Positions 51,066-62,808 of a stretch of DNA of 64,000 nucleotides are shown piece after piece. Below the pieces are notes generated by a model. The model was not told the origin of the DNA. It did not search any database and was given only the letters and a program-made list of their open reading frames with translations. Location: contig CM056387.1 in NCBI GenBank assembly GCA_029718625.1, forward strand, positions 33,612,105 through 33,676,104. The letters run 5' to 3'. The position numbers were made by a program, and so were the translations under genes. Positions within the stretch are counted from its first letter, which is position 1, and each line of letters begins with the position of its first letter. The DNA comes from Synaphobranchus kaupii (lineage: Eukaryota; Chordata; Actinopteri; Anguilliformes; Synaphobranchidae).

Positions 51066-51684
51066 TTCTGTGTAAGCTTCTCTCTTTCTATACGGTTACA
51101 CGTGTGCAGTCGTGCGTACAAGTGAACGTGTGTGCGTGTGCCTGCATGCATGTATGTCTGAATTTATGTGTATGTGTGCGAAAGTGCAGTATGTGTGCGT
51201 GTCCATGTGCGTGCGTGTGTTTGTGTGCAAGGATGGGGTCTTTGTATGAGGCAGGAACCAGGTAAAAGGACTAGTTTTAGTAATCACTGAACTCACCAGA
51301 ATGTATTTGTGAAGGAAAACAAATCTTTTAATTGTTTGTTAAAGTTAAGGACAAATGTTGATTAAATCCCAGCCTGTACCTCTGATTATGAGATGAAAGA
51401 GAAGATTTGTGAAACAAGCTTTGAATTGCCTCATAGGAAAACACCAAAGCTTCCTGCTAATGTTTTGATGCGATTATTTGCCCAGTCATCTTATTGGTCA
51501 GATAAGCTGTGTCACATGTTTTACAGCCAATCACACTTGGAGAAAAAGAGTTAGCTTGGTCCCTTGCTGCAAATCATATGAATGCTTCTCTTTACATTTT
51601 ATTTTAGCATATTAGCTGCTATTGGACTTTTTGAGGTTGATTTGGCTTTTCTGAGCAACCACCCATTTGGATTAGGGTGTTTTA
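51066..51684. other. non-coding DNA, no gene seen
   Basis: GTGTGCG-rich stretch at 51100-51230 (imperfect GT), then unique DNA. Confidence 0.5.
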
Positions 51685-51765
51685 TTTCAGGTCCCCCTGG
51701 TAGGAGATTTTGATGTCAATGAGGTTTTCCTGGTTATATAAAGGAATAATAAAATCATTCAGTGC
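51685..51765 (+). mobile_element. retroposon tail fragment
   Basis: GTCCCCCTGGTAGGAGATTT, CAATGAGGTTTTCCTGG and TATATAAAGGAATAATAAAA match the wording of a widespread fish non-LTR 3' tail (TCCTGGTTAAATAAAGG type). Confidence 0.5.
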
Positions 51766-53660
51766 CCTTATATCTGAGAGCATCTGAGAACCTCACTCCC
51801 TCGGCCCTTCCATATTGTTCAGGGTGACCGAAACGCCGTGATTTTAATGCATAAGTTATAACTTTACTGCTTATTTGAGACTTGCTGCGCCAGACACCAT
51901 TTGAATAAAAGGGTCCCGTTCGGCTTGTAACTTATGGAGAGGGATAGGATTACGCCTAAAATTAGCCAACGGCCTCAATTTATGACCTTGATGGAGAACT
52001 GAGGGAGGGCAAGCTACTCCTTTACAAAAAGCAACCAGCTAACAGTGGACTCGGGGTGTTAATTCAGCCCACGTTATTCCTGAAGTAAAATGCACATAGG
52101 TAACATAGGCACTCTTCTCCTTATGTTCAATCGGTATTAGACTGTTGGAAAAACAGTCAATTCCAAGATAATTTCACAGAGGTAAGAAAACAGATTTTCA
52201 TCTGTTTTACTTTTTAAAAGGGTGCTCCTGCTGATTTGGCATTCCCTCTTTGTTTGGTTTCCTGCTTGTGATTCTACATTCTTGAGATGAAAGAATGATT
52301 CGACCTGCCAAACAGCATCTTCACACACAGAAAGTCATGAGACAATATTAAAAGTGCAGACAACTTTATAACAATATGATGTTATTCACTGAACTCGAGG
52401 TTTTCTACCCGGTAAGTTTGCGGGGTATACCCCAGTACCCGCACAGTTCGGCACCATTTCCCTCAGGAATAACTAACAGACTCTCTCAGTCCTTATAAAC
52501 ATGAACTTTTGTACCGTCTGGCTTCATGGAAACACACAGGATTTACAAAGCCATGCAAGACAGACCTGCATTTGGATTATTTTGAGTTTCTTCCTTATCC
52601 TCTACATCTCCTTCATAATCTTCATCATCAAACATGCTCCAGCCACACAATCATTAATTCTCTCCATAGGACATCACACCACAAGCAAACTACATCTCTT
52701 CATGGTCGCCAATTGCAGGATACACAGATGTCAATAGAAAACATATTTTAAAATGTGATGGCTGCCGTGTTGCTTCCATGTGAAAGCAATCTAATAGCCA
52801 CAATATTAATGCTTTCACCGTTGAATAATCAAAAATAAGCTGACTTTTACTTATAAAGACATTTAATATCATGTTGCCTGTAAACACTGAAACATATTTT
52901 ATTTTCATGGCTATGGTCGTTAGCTTGACTACGAGGTAGGCCATAAAACCCTGAACTAAATTTGTGCTTTTAAACCAAAAAAGTGTTTGTGTAGCCAGTT
53001 AGAAAGCCACACCAGACCAGTTTCATTCATAGAGCTGGCTGGCTTCCTAGTGACAGAGCATTTCAGTATAACAGCTATCTAATTAGCATGTTAGCTTCAG
53101 GTAGGTAACAAAACAACAACTGTACTGTCACTAATTGCAGAGCGATTTGCGGGAAAGACACGGAGTGGGCTATTTCCAAGCGCAGAATATCAAAGGCATA
53201 CGATTTTCAAAGGCAAGTGATTTTATGCTTTAATTTTACTGTAGGTGGCTGTTTTTCTATTGATCAAAGGAACTGCATCTACCTGTGATTCATAAGAGAT
53301 GAAAAACTGATTTTTTTTTTTTTTTTTTTTTACAATCTGAAATGGCTGCTAAAATCCATTCCTCAAGTCACTCACTCGTTCATTATTATTATTTTTTTTC
53401 CATTTATGCAATGAATCAATCATATTATGTGATTATTTATGTAGGGTTAGGACATAGACCTTTTTTTATTATGAAAACAAAATTTAGTAACTCTGAGTTC
53501 CTCTATACTTGGAAAGATTACTGATGTTACTGATCCCAATTCTCCAATCTGCTATGGAAAACATCTCCGCTGGCTCTATTAATGCCTCATTCTTCGCAAT
53601 GGCTGTGGCCATTCTGGCAATTAGCAAAGATTATTTTAGTGTTTAGTAGTTCCTCCTCGG
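51766..53660. other. non-coding DNA, no gene seen
   Basis: AT-rich unique sequence; perfect palindrome GGGGTATACCCC at 52422-52433; T run at 53311-53331. The stretch 53540-53640 (TCTATTAATGCC, GGCAATTAGCAAAG) is homeodomain-word-rich and may be regulatory. Confidence 0.5.
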
Positions 53661-53680
53661 CCCCCCCCCCCCCCCCCCCC
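53661..53680 (+). repeat. C20 homopolymer
   Basis: Twenty uninterrupted C at the left edge of a GC-rich patch. Confidence 0.9.
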
Positions 53681-53689
53681 ATCTTGGCT

Positions 53690-54000
53690 CCCTTGGCTCC
53701 CGGACGCCCCCGCTCAGCCCACCGCCCCCCTTTACCGAACAACCGTCTCTGGTTGTAAAATAATAGACCGTCGGCCAGCAATAATTTGCAATCCAAACAG
53801 GGCTGCCTCTTCCTGACGTTTATGGAAACCTCACACTCCCGCTCGCCGGTTTCGCCGCCGCTCCGGCCATCAGGGCTAATAAAGGGGGTAGAGACGCCGG
53901 CTTGGCCGGGATTCCTCGCGCTCGCGCTTGCTTGTGTTGGCCTGCGCTATGCTAAGGCGGGAGGGAGGGAGGCGGGCGAACGCTGCGCCCGCTATTAATT
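53690..54000. promoter_or_regulatory. CpG-rich patch, candidate regulatory island
   Basis: Dense CG dinucleotides (GCCGGTTTCGCCGCCGCTCC, CTCGCGCTCGCGCTTGC) interleaved with AT-rich homeodomain-like words (AGCAATAATTTGCAATC, GCTATTAATTACTG). This mix is typical of CpG-island enhancers near developmental genes. No exon is recognised. Confidence 0.35.
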
Positions 54001-54036
54001 ACTGTACGCTCGACTGTAAGATCCATCACCGTACCC

Positions 54037-54055
54037 AGAGAGAGAGAGAGACAGT

Positions 54056-54095
<40 letters not shown>
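54037..54095 (+). repeat. (AG)n microsatellite
   Basis: AG units with ACAGTG and AAAG interruptions. Confidence 0.95.
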
Positions 54096-54100
<5 letters not shown>

Positions 54101-54557
54101 TTATTATCATGATTCTTCTTCTCATTTACGTTAGCCATGTTTTCACTTCCTTGTAGTTACAAGTTACAACTACGTTGAAGCTGAAGTTTCATGTTGGTAT
54201 TTTTCAAATTGTTTATGGCTGATTTGGCAAGGCATAAGTTTAATCCAGTGAACTGAATTTGAACAGAAATTAATCAAGAGATATGGAGGTGCTTAGAGGC
54301 TGGAGTAATTGCCTCTTACCTATCCAGATAGTACCTTTCTCAAGGGTACAACAGCATCGCCTTATCTGTGAATCAAACCAACAACCCTGGGGTGACATTT
54401 TAATTTCCCAAACCATTGTGTTGCACTTCCACCCTATACTCATTGATTGAATGGGTGCAGCGTTTCTTGGGATCAGTGGCGGTCCAATGGTTGGATCATC
54501 ACCAGGAACCAGACCGCAGTTAACAGTGAATTGCACTTGTGGTTAACTTCCTTAACG
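54096..54557. other. non-coding DNA, no gene seen
   Basis: Unique sequence, nothing recognised. Confidence 0.5.
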
Positions 54558-54706
54558 ACAGCGTAGTATGATGTTTAGTGAATTTCACTTGTAAACCTGA
54601 GGTTGAGGGTTCGATTCCCAGCTGGGCCACTGCCGGGATCAGGGTACTTAATATGAACTGCGTCAGTAAAAGTATCCAGCTGTATAAATGAATTGAACGT
54701 AATCTG
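54558..54706 (+). mobile_element. tRNA-derived SINE, old copy lacking the tail
   Basis: Same family as 25755 and 28044 but more diverged: GTAGTATGATGTTTAGTGAA (A-box region), GGGTTCGATTCCCAG (B-box at 54607), ATCCAGCTGTATAAATGAAT (body). The hairpin tail is missing. Confidence 0.85.
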
Positions 54707-54799
54707 CTTTCTCGACTAGGGACTTTGTCCTGCACCTGTATTTAACCTCATGAAGCGTATGAACGCCCCCAAGATCATACACCTGTAGTTAACGACACT

Positions 54800-54977
54800 G
54801 GGCCTGATTTACTAAGACCTTCAGTGTGTGCAAAACCTTTGAGCACACGCTAAACTAATAACACAGCCAATGATTGTGGCAAAAAAAAAAATCCCGTAAC
54901 CAATCATTGGCCATGTTATTGGTTTTGCGTGCGCTAAAAGGTTTTGCACCCGCTAAAGGTCTTAGTAAATCAGGCCC
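54800..54977. mobile_element. 178-bp MITE with about 75-bp inverted repeats
   Basis: GGGCCTGATTTACTAAGACC at the left is matched by GGTCTTAGTAAATCAGGCCC at the right. Pairing continues through GCAAAACCTTT / AAAGGTTTTGC-like words to CCAATGATTG / CAATCATTGG at the centre, around an A-run spacer. No coding content. Confidence 0.85.
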
Positions 54978-55136
54978 ACGGCGTGTCCAAATATCCATCC
55001 CAACTGAAAAAAGAAAAAAAAGGTTAAGCAATCAGAGAGAAAAGAGGAGAAACGTCTGTTATTTTAAGAAATTGCATTATGAGGTCATTCTGCCGGCGCT
55101 TGGCTCAGGGGATTAGATATTGTGTAAAGGGGGCTG

Positions 55137-55138
55137 TG

Positions 55139-55173
<35 letters not shown>
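55137..55173 (+). repeat. (GT)n microsatellite
   Basis: About 17 GT units. Confidence 0.95.
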
Positions 55174-55175
<2 letters not shown>

Positions 55176-55219
55176 ACCGTGTGATCTGACAGCGTGTATG
55201 TTTCACGTGTCTCTGGGGG

Positions 55220-55490
55220 AGGCTGCGCACACGGAGCCGGCTCACACGGTAGCCGCCGTCCTCCGTGCCGCTTCGCTCCGTGACAGACGGCGGCTGACAG
55301 GCAAAGCCCTCGTCGAACATTTTGTATTTCGCAACGCCCCTTGCCCACCCTTCCGCCACGGACCGACCCAGGCCCCGATCCCTCGCGCCTCTTCAAATTG
55401 CTCTTGACCGGGAGAGACGCTCTAAACTCTGACCCCAGCTGCGCACCTCGCCCCGTGTGTCGAACCTCCCGCCATCGGGTATCTGGGGTC
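55220..55490. promoter_or_regulatory. CpG-rich island
   Basis: About 270 bases with closely spaced CG (GTAGCCGCCGTCCTCCGTGC, GACGGCGGC, TCCGCCACGGACCGACCC, CCTCGCGCC). It is the longest CpG-dense run in the window. Frames of 84-156 codons on both strands overlap here and none matches a family I recognise, so they are probably composition-driven. It could mark a promoter of an unseen gene or non-coding RNA. Confidence 0.4.
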
Positions 55491-57429
55491 TTAACCCCCC
55501 CAACTGTCACATCGGCTCCCACCAATAAGAAAACACGCCTGTTTAAAATGGACAAAGTCGCACATTATAGTTTTTGTGACAGAAGTAACAGCAGAAATGG
55601 TACATTGGACAGTGGCTTATAAATATAATGAAGTAATGCAGCGTGGGAAGTGTAGTGTATTTAATCTCTGCCTTTTCTCAGCGAAACACGGCAATACATT
55701 AGTTTCTCCTGGCGGTACCCTCTTTACCGGCTAGTTAGCGCAAAGCCCTGGGCTCTAATCAGGCTGCGCGAGCGCTGGAATCAGTGGCTCTGTACGCGAC
55801 CGCTGTGCTCGCAGCCTTAAACGTCTTTACCAGAGGTCCCACCACGCCGTCCGCGTCTGGCCGCTAATCCCCTATTCACTATCGCTGTGAAAGCATCTAT
55901 GATTTACAATGCTGATGCAGGAGGGGGGAGACAGAGTGACAGAGTGCTAAATTTACAAAACCCTGCTGCTTTCTCTATCAACAGGAGCAGGTGTGCCTTA
56001 TGGGAGTGAGAACTGGGGTGGGGGGGGTGCTGGCAAGCTCCTCTGCACTTGTTTCGGGGTTGATTGAAAGGGCTAAAGGACGGGGGCTCTGTGCAAACAG
56101 GGACGGGCGCATAGGACAGCTGACGGTCCCTGTCCCGGGTCTGGCCCTCCCCAGCTGACTCCGTTGGTCAGCGCTGGAAAGGCAGGCGCGCTGTGTGTCC
56201 GCTTTTTAACGGTCTCACAACAGAGCAAGGCTGGGGCCCAGCACAGCTCACAAACAAAAATGTGAAGTGTGGGAGTGTGGGGTTAGAAGGAGGATCAAAA
56301 ACAGTGAGGGTGGGGGGCAGAGGGGATCAAAAACAAGGCGGACAACATCTACGTTGCACCACCCAAAAGGGAAACTGTGTTTTCTTTGTACCCTGCATTG
56401 AATTATGGGAAATTAAAATATAAGGACAAAATGTAAAAAAATAAAAAGTACAATCTTAAAATCCCCCCCCCTCCCCTCGCGCAATCACAACATTCTGAAA
56501 AAGGCACGTCCAAAACATTTCAGTCGAGAAAAAAAAAAAAAAAAAAAAACTCGTTCGCAGCAGTCGACATTTTTTTGTGCGATTAAAAGCGGAACGGAGA
56601 ACAGGGGGACACGGTGAAAGAGGTAAAAGAACCTGAAGCGTATTTTCGGACTCTGCGGAACGGGGGCCAGCTTGCACGCAAGGGTGCTTCTGTCAGGTTA
56701 GACAGGTGAATAAGGAGAAGCGATACTGCTGGATCCAGGCTGCTATAAATGATCTTCTTGTTTGGTCCCATTCATCGGGCGTAGCTCGGTGATTCCCCTC
56801 GCCGGCACTGGATTTGCAAAAAGCCATAAAGTTTCCATCTCAGCCCCTTCTCTCAACAGGTAAACACAGGAAATGCTTAGTTTACTCAAACACATTTTGT
56901 TGGATAGCACTTCACTGCTTTTCAAAGGTGCGGAAAACACTTGCCCGAGACACCGACTCCTAGAAGTTAGTTGCAGTAAGCTATACAAACACAGTCACAT
57001 AAACACATATATGTTTTTAACCAGAGAAATCGGGCTTTTATATACATTTGTATATGAACGTTGCTTATATTCACATAGGTTATCTAAGCAGATAGGGTGT
57101 TAAACGGGTCGTACTAATTTGCGAGTGGCCATGTTCCCCATCTCTCTAGCATTTCAGTGACCTACGTTATCTTAACTGTGTTCACCATCTGAAACAAAAA
57201 AACATAACTGCAGAATTGCGCCGAGTTCTTGAGATTAAACTGTAGACATGGTTCTCGCTGCTCTTTTTTCAGTCTCTCAGTTGCAAGAACAGAGCTACTT
57301 CGGAAATTAAGATATGAAATGCTACTTTTAAAAACCGCATTTTCAAAACGCTCCAAAGACCCGAGTCAGTGACTTTTTCAACGTCTTTTTTTTTTTGTCC
57401 ATCAATTAGAAACCGTTGTGTGATAAAGC
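55491..57429. other. non-coding DNA, no gene seen
   Basis: GC-rich to about 56360, A run at 56528-56549, then mixed composition. No recognised frame or repeat. Confidence 0.5.
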
Positions 57430-57680
57430 AAGCCGGGAGCATAAAGAGCTTTCTGTGCGCGACGCTCCAGTCTGACATTCCACCACGCTCGCGAGCCAAG
57501 AGCTCACAATTAGAAAGTCACAGCTGCGCGGGGTCTCATTAAAGAGCCCTGTCAGTGCTGTCCGTCAGCGCGGACACACGGGCGCACGTGCTGCTCTCAT
57601 GGCGGAGCGAGCAAGCCGAGCAGACACTGTTCTGCAAACGGTTTCAGGCCACGGCTAAGCAAAGCTAAGACGGCAGCGTC
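57430..57680. promoter_or_regulatory. CpG-rich candidate regulatory block
   Basis: CG-rich words (GTGCGCGACGCTCC, ACGCTCGCGAGCC, GTCAGCGCGG) alternate with ACAATTAGAAAGTC and CATTAAAG. Texture like the patch at 53690. Inference only. Confidence 0.25.
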
Positions 57681-58110
57681 CAGCATTCCCTTTCACACTG
57701 AGGCGCTTGCCTGAAGGACAGTATCTAGAAAAGATCGGATGGTACCATCTCATTTGATCTCATTTAAGTAACCCTTACTGGTTTTGGAACTATTGCTACT
57801 TTTCTTAAATTAGCCCTGATATTCCATTGTATTATCATTTTATTATTATTATTATTATTACTACAATATCACATAACATAAGGTTATGGCTCTTATGCCT
57901 CTAATGGGTCATTGGATATAAATATACAGTAGATATTTCCATCCCCATGACATCTTGACATGATGTACATTATTTATTTCATTGGTAACTATGGTGCTTG
58001 ATAGATTTTAGTCGGTAATCAGTTCAAAACTGTGTGGTTTTCAAAATTGTATGCAGTATCTCATGTATCAATAGACATCAAATGCTACAATCCAAAATGC
58101 TTATCTATTA

Positions 58111-58111
<1 letters not shown>
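57681..58111. other. non-coding DNA with (ATT)n, no gene seen
   Basis: ATT triplets at 57837-57860; remainder AT-rich unique DNA. Confidence 0.55.

Positions 58112-58184
<73 letters not shown>
58112..58184 (+). repeat. (CA)n microsatellite
   Basis: About 36 uninterrupted CA units. Confidence 0.97.
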
Positions 58185-58186
<2 letters not shown>

Positions 58187-59002
58187 ACTGTATATGCACA
58201 CAGGCTATACATAAACATAATTTTGTATATAGGTGTGTGTATGAGTACACATACAATTCCTGCGAGGTAACTCTGAATGACAGTGGCATAGTTGTCAGTA
58301 CTGCAAGCCTGGATTAATAACTTATTTTATTTTATCGTGGTTTTTTTTTTTTTTTATCAAAATGTCGTGTTGTTCCGTGACAAGAGGTGAGGTCTTTGAA
58401 GACCTCTTTGAAGCTGGTCTACAGCAAAAAATGTCAGTGTAAATTTAACACTGCTGGAGTACTTTTAACACCCTAGGGCATTAAATGTACGCCACCATTT
58501 TTGTTGTGTAGGTTTGCTGGTTATGAAACTACCAGGGGTTTCCCAGACCGGCCGATCCTGGATCAGTGGGCCATGTGATGACGGTGCAGCTCGGTATGCA
58601 AACTGACCATTAGAGGGGTCCTCAGTCCGGCCCACCCTGCAGCCAGCAGGCCTCCCCTGGGTGGGAGGGCTCCACCCCAAACGGCCCTCTCTGGGACCGG
58701 GCTTCGGTCCGGCAGCCCAGGCACCCAGCTTCATCTATGCAAGGAAGAGGAGAAGATATAGAGGGTTTGCTTTAGAATTAGCGTGGAGAAGGTTATTGTT
58801 CACACAAGCTGAGCTAACCCATTGTCTTACTGTGCAAGATAATAATGGTATTAATAATAATAATAATAATAATATCAAGTTTTATTCATACAGTGCTGTT
58901 TAATGATCAATTTATGGGTTGATGGCTTTAGGTGGGATTTATTTAACCAGGTATTAGCTCAGGCAACACATATTTAAGCCTAGTGTATTGCAACGTGTCT
59001 TT
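58185..59002. other. non-coding DNA, no gene seen
   Basis: Small palindrome GAGGTCTTTGAAGACCTC at 58389-58406. AGTGTAAATTTAACACTG at 58436-58453 resembles a fish AACACT-type repeat fragment. (AAT)n at 58852-58874. No frame recognised. Confidence 0.45.
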
Positions 59003-59833
59003 GGCTACGGTTACAGGAGTCACTTCACTGCGATCCAATATCTGCCATCCAATATGTCTAGGCTGCATTAAGTGACAGGTCTGGACGCGCACAAATCGGA
59101 TTTTGTCCTCATTGGGATCGGATCTGCCAAACCACTTGGCGAGGTGGCCTGGCACACTTTGAGATCGGAATTGCTTGTAGTCCGTACGTAATCACACTTC
59201 TCAAAAACGCATTCACCGGAAAAACGTCTTTAAACACGCCCATATTTTAGGCTCGGAGATGAGTCGTAGCTGCGTTGCACAGAACTGTTCTGTGGTACGC
59301 TGACGGTAAAGACAAGGCTGGAGCTGTTCACAAATGTGATTGAATGTGTGCTTTCGCGTGCAGAAAATGACGCACCCAGTGGGAATCCGTGAAATCATGC
59401 ACAATATGGTTCCACCAGTGCTGGGTAAGTTTGTGAACCCATACCCTCCTCTCCACCGAAACAGCTGTTGCACCCAGAAACGCAATGCTCGCATTAATAG
59501 CACGCCTCCGCTGCCGCCTCCTCATCAGTGCACGCCTTGTGCAGGCCCTGACCTCGACTACACGATCTGAACAAAATGAAAAGAAGCACAACCCAGAGAT
59601 TTTCTTATATAGGGGCTCACTGCACAACCTCACGAACACCGAACGCCATTTTTTAGGAAGTGTATAGCTAGTATTTAAATACTGCGCCGGGGAATGACAT
59701 CCGAACTGCGATCTGATCACAGGAGGTCGCATTGAACTGTCAAGTGTGGACGCAACTCAATCTGACCTGGTGTGATCGGATGTTGGAATTCCGATTCCAG
59801 AAGTCGCATGAAGTGACTGGTGTAACCGTAGCC
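59003..59833 (-). mobile_element. PIF/Harbinger-like DNA element, decayed
   Basis: Ends are inverted: GGCTACGGTTACAGGAGTCA at 59003 and, from 59833 on the other strand, GGCTACGGTTACACCAGTCA. The 831-base span contains remains of a transposase N-terminus (listed separately). Flanking triplets TTT and TAT may be a worn three-base target duplication, as Harbinger elements make. The catalytic region is absent. Confidence 0.65.
59225..59460 (-). pseudogene. Harbinger-type transposase fragment
   Basis: One minus-strand frame reads ERRVWVHKLTQHWWNHIVHD then FTDSHWVRHF; a shifted frame continues HTFNHICEQLQPCLYRQRTT. Together they fit the N-terminal R-x-W-V...WW...F...F...IC-x-x-L-x-P-x-L pattern of HARBI1-like nucleases before the DDE domain. 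The frame break near 59365 and lack of downstream homology make it dead. Family assignment is by motif memory, not alignment. Confidence 0.55.
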
Positions 59834-60889
59834 TATGTCAGTTACCTCCTGTTCAAATGTTGCCGATTGTGTAGAAAAAAATAAACAGAACTGGTTCTGT
59901 TCAAGGGCTGTTTCATACAATAGGTGATCAATGGTGGATCCGATGTATTTGTGCTTTATTGCCATCTAGTGGGAAAATTTAATTACTGATATTACTTTGG
60001 GGGAGCCAACCGCTTGATTAGTAAGGAACAGTAGCTTATATGCTTGATTGGTTGGTTACAGTGGGGAAAAAACGAATTACATTAAATCGCAGAACTTCAA
60101 ACCTGTAAATGACCAGGTTCATGGTACGTTGATATTTAATTTTAAAGTTAAACTTTTTCCTGGAAAACCTATAGACCGACTTGATAGAGGGAAGGGCTAT
60201 AGCAAGGAGGAAAGACGTTGCTGCAAAAATCTAGCCATTCGGTAAGGTCAACGTTCATAGAAGGCGGTGGGGGGAATGAAGTTTATAGCTAATCCAGCTA
60301 AATTGTCTCTCCGAACAAAAATTCCCCTACCTGTCTGAGGGGCAGATAACTGGGATTCTGGCCTCCGGAGGGGAATTCCTTTTACCACCAGTTTCACCAC
60401 AGGCTCAGTTAACATGCAAATATCTTTATATACTCTTTCCATCTTCACAAGACAAACAGCTAGGTTAGAAAAACAACACGTGGGTAAAAAAAAGGGCTAA
60501 AACAAGCTGCAGAAGAGACATACAAATAAACAACAAAAAATTATACAACCACTTCCTCATTTACTGCAGCCAGAGACCATGCAAACGTGACTGACTTTGC
60601 ATTGAGAGCTGAAAAAAAAGATTGTTTACTGTACAGGTGAAACCTGATAAATTTGGCATGCACACCTCCAGATAGAATGATGAAAGTATAATTTACAAAG
60701 ATAAGAAATATAATAAGAACGACTGCGGTAAGATTAATTGGAAAATGCAAAAGCCAATTATAATTGAGAACATCGATGCAAATATACACATGCATGCATA
60801 CGCATATGTGCACACACGCACACACACACACACACACAGATATTTGCACAGCGAGGGCAAGAATTTAAAAGTAACGGAGGCTATTACTG
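59834..60889. other. non-coding DNA, no gene seen
   Basis: Unique AT-leaning sequence with a short CA tract at 60812-60838. Frames lack domains. Confidence 0.55.
59961..59973. promoter_or_regulatory. candidate CTCF site
   Basis: GCCATCTAGTGGG fits the CTCF core (CCANNTAGTGG form). Confidence 0.25.
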
Positions 60890-61130
60890 AAAGTGATTAA
60901 TGATTATGGCCATAATTATGAGTTAATAAAGGGGGTTGGCGTGCCACGTTTTACAATAATCGTGATTATCGCAGAAGCTAAACTCATCATCCCCATGGAA
61001 CGGTTAAACACTCCACTGTATTAGATACACCGCCTTCTCTGATTGCGTAATAACGGCAATTAACCTCAATGGACGTCAAGGCAGGGAAATTGCTCCTGCG
61101 ATTTTCTGTAACTTTCTTGTAAGGGAAGAA
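60890..61130. promoter_or_regulatory. candidate homeodomain-rich regulatory block
   Basis: Within 60 bases: GTGATTAATGATTATG, a perfect 14-bp palindrome ATTATGGCCATAAT (60903-60916), TAATTATGAGTTAATAAA, and then ACAATAATCGTGATTATCG. The density of ATTA/TAAT and TGATTAT words, plus high complexity to 61130, is what developmental enhancers look like. No conservation data were available. Confidence 0.35.
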
Positions 61131-61461
61131 ACAAATGCGGTAGTATTTGTTAAGTTTTTTTTTTTTGCAGGAACTGGGAGTAGTTTTTCACATTTAGGAT
61201 GGCCATTAATTGTAAGCTCCATAATGTCTTTGGGAGTGGCGTTCTTATAAAAAAGGTAAATTGCTTTCTTATGGAAAAGTTCATGAACATTCTAAAACAG
61301 CCCACTGGGAATGGAAGTTCAGCCCCATTTGAACAGTAAAGCATGTTTTCTGGCTACAGTGACCTATACAAATGGTATTTAGGCTAAAACACCTACCGCG
61401 CAGAATTAGTAGAAGCAGTATAACACATACAAGGATGACTACTACTACTACTACTACAAAT

Positions 61462-61495
<34 letters not shown>

Positions 61496-61628
61496 GTAAC
61501 AGAAGATGAAGAGGAGGACAAGGAGACCCATATGGAAAAAGAATATACTGCAGTATATTACATTTCCATATGGGGAATAAGTAGAATAATTGTTTATTTA
61601 TTAAATGCCTTCCGTAGCCCAGTGTTTG

Positions 61629-61668
<40 letters not shown>

Positions 61669-62552
61669 GTAATAATAATAATTTTAAAAAGACAATCATC
61701 ATCACAGGCCAGGGTGGAGACAGCATAGGTTCTGTTGACAGGTGGCAGAGAGGCTCTTTTTGAAGTTGTAAATGGAGGTTCAGGGAGCAGGTCAGCGGAC
61801 AGACACGCCAGGAATGTGGGTACCCCCCTGCGGCCCCGTGCTTTGATGAGCAGGTTACGGCTCTGATCTCCTATCAACGCTCACGGTCACAGGATGTCGA
61901 GATCATATCGCTCCCTGCAGCCCAAAATGGCAGCCATACGCCCGCACTGAAAGGAGGAAATGGTGGTTCTTCCCCCATAGACACACCTTCACAATAAAAT
62001 CTGTGAAATGATTCTCTCAGGACAATGACTCAACTCAACAATATACAAATCAAATAGAAAGCATTAAATGAGTGGAGTGATTCCTATCAATTGTTGATTT
62101 ATTTGGAAGATGCACCTATCCAAAGTACCCTATCGTATGCTGTCAAGGGAAGATAAATGAAATACATATCACAGGAGAACAAGAACGCAATACAATGCAG
62201 TCGTAATTCATATCAGTCAACAGCTGCCATGCTGGCAAGAGAGCAGAAATGACATCACTTGGGTCCAAACAGTTTGACCGAAAAAGGAAAATGCTAAATT
62301 GCATCACACTAAAAGTCAACTCATGCAGATGGCATACAGAGTGAACATCATGTTAAGTGATCATGAAGTAAACCATTGGAATTAATCTCCAGTTTAAGGC
62401 ACAATCCAGGCAGTTTGTGGTGTCAGACCTTTCCAGTCATTCCCCTGTGAAGGAAGTGAAAGTTTTACATTCCCTTGTTGTTTACTCTTTAGGCTCCCAG
62501 TTAGTCATAAGAGGAAGAGCTCACCAATGCACCGACACACATAGGCTACACA
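61131..62552. other. non-coding DNA with triplet repeats, no gene seen
   Basis: ACT triplets at 61438-61457, AAT triplets at 61463-61495, ATT triplets at 61628-61668 passing into AAT at 61669-61682. The AAT and ATT tracts are mutually inverted and could pair. The rest is unique. Confidence 0.7.
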
Positions 62553-62564
62553 CAGCACAAACAT

Positions 62565-62602
<38 letters not shown>

Positions 62603-62609
62603 GCAAACA

Positions 62610-62656
<47 letters not shown>

Positions 62657-62749
62657 CACAAACATAAACACACACACACACGCACGCACGCAAACAGACA
62701 CACACACACACAGCACAAACATAAACACACACACGCACGCACGCAAACA

Positions 62750-62806
<57 letters not shown>
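62553..62806 (+). repeat. CA-rich array with GCACAAACATAAACAC units
   Basis: The marker words GCACAAACATAAACAC (62554, 62655, 62711) and CACGCAAACAGACAC (62599, 62687, 62743) alternate with CA tracts. Frames across it are artefacts. Confidence 0.95.

Positions 62807-62808
<2 letters not shown>

Noticed and set aside
55085..55555. 156-codon minus-strand frame in the CpG-rich island
   Set aside because: Composition-driven; contains a His-Thr repeat, no domain, and competing frames on the other strand.
61461..61877. 138-codon minus-strand frame with an Asn run
   Set aside because: Asn and Leu runs come from the AAT/ATT and related triplet tracts.
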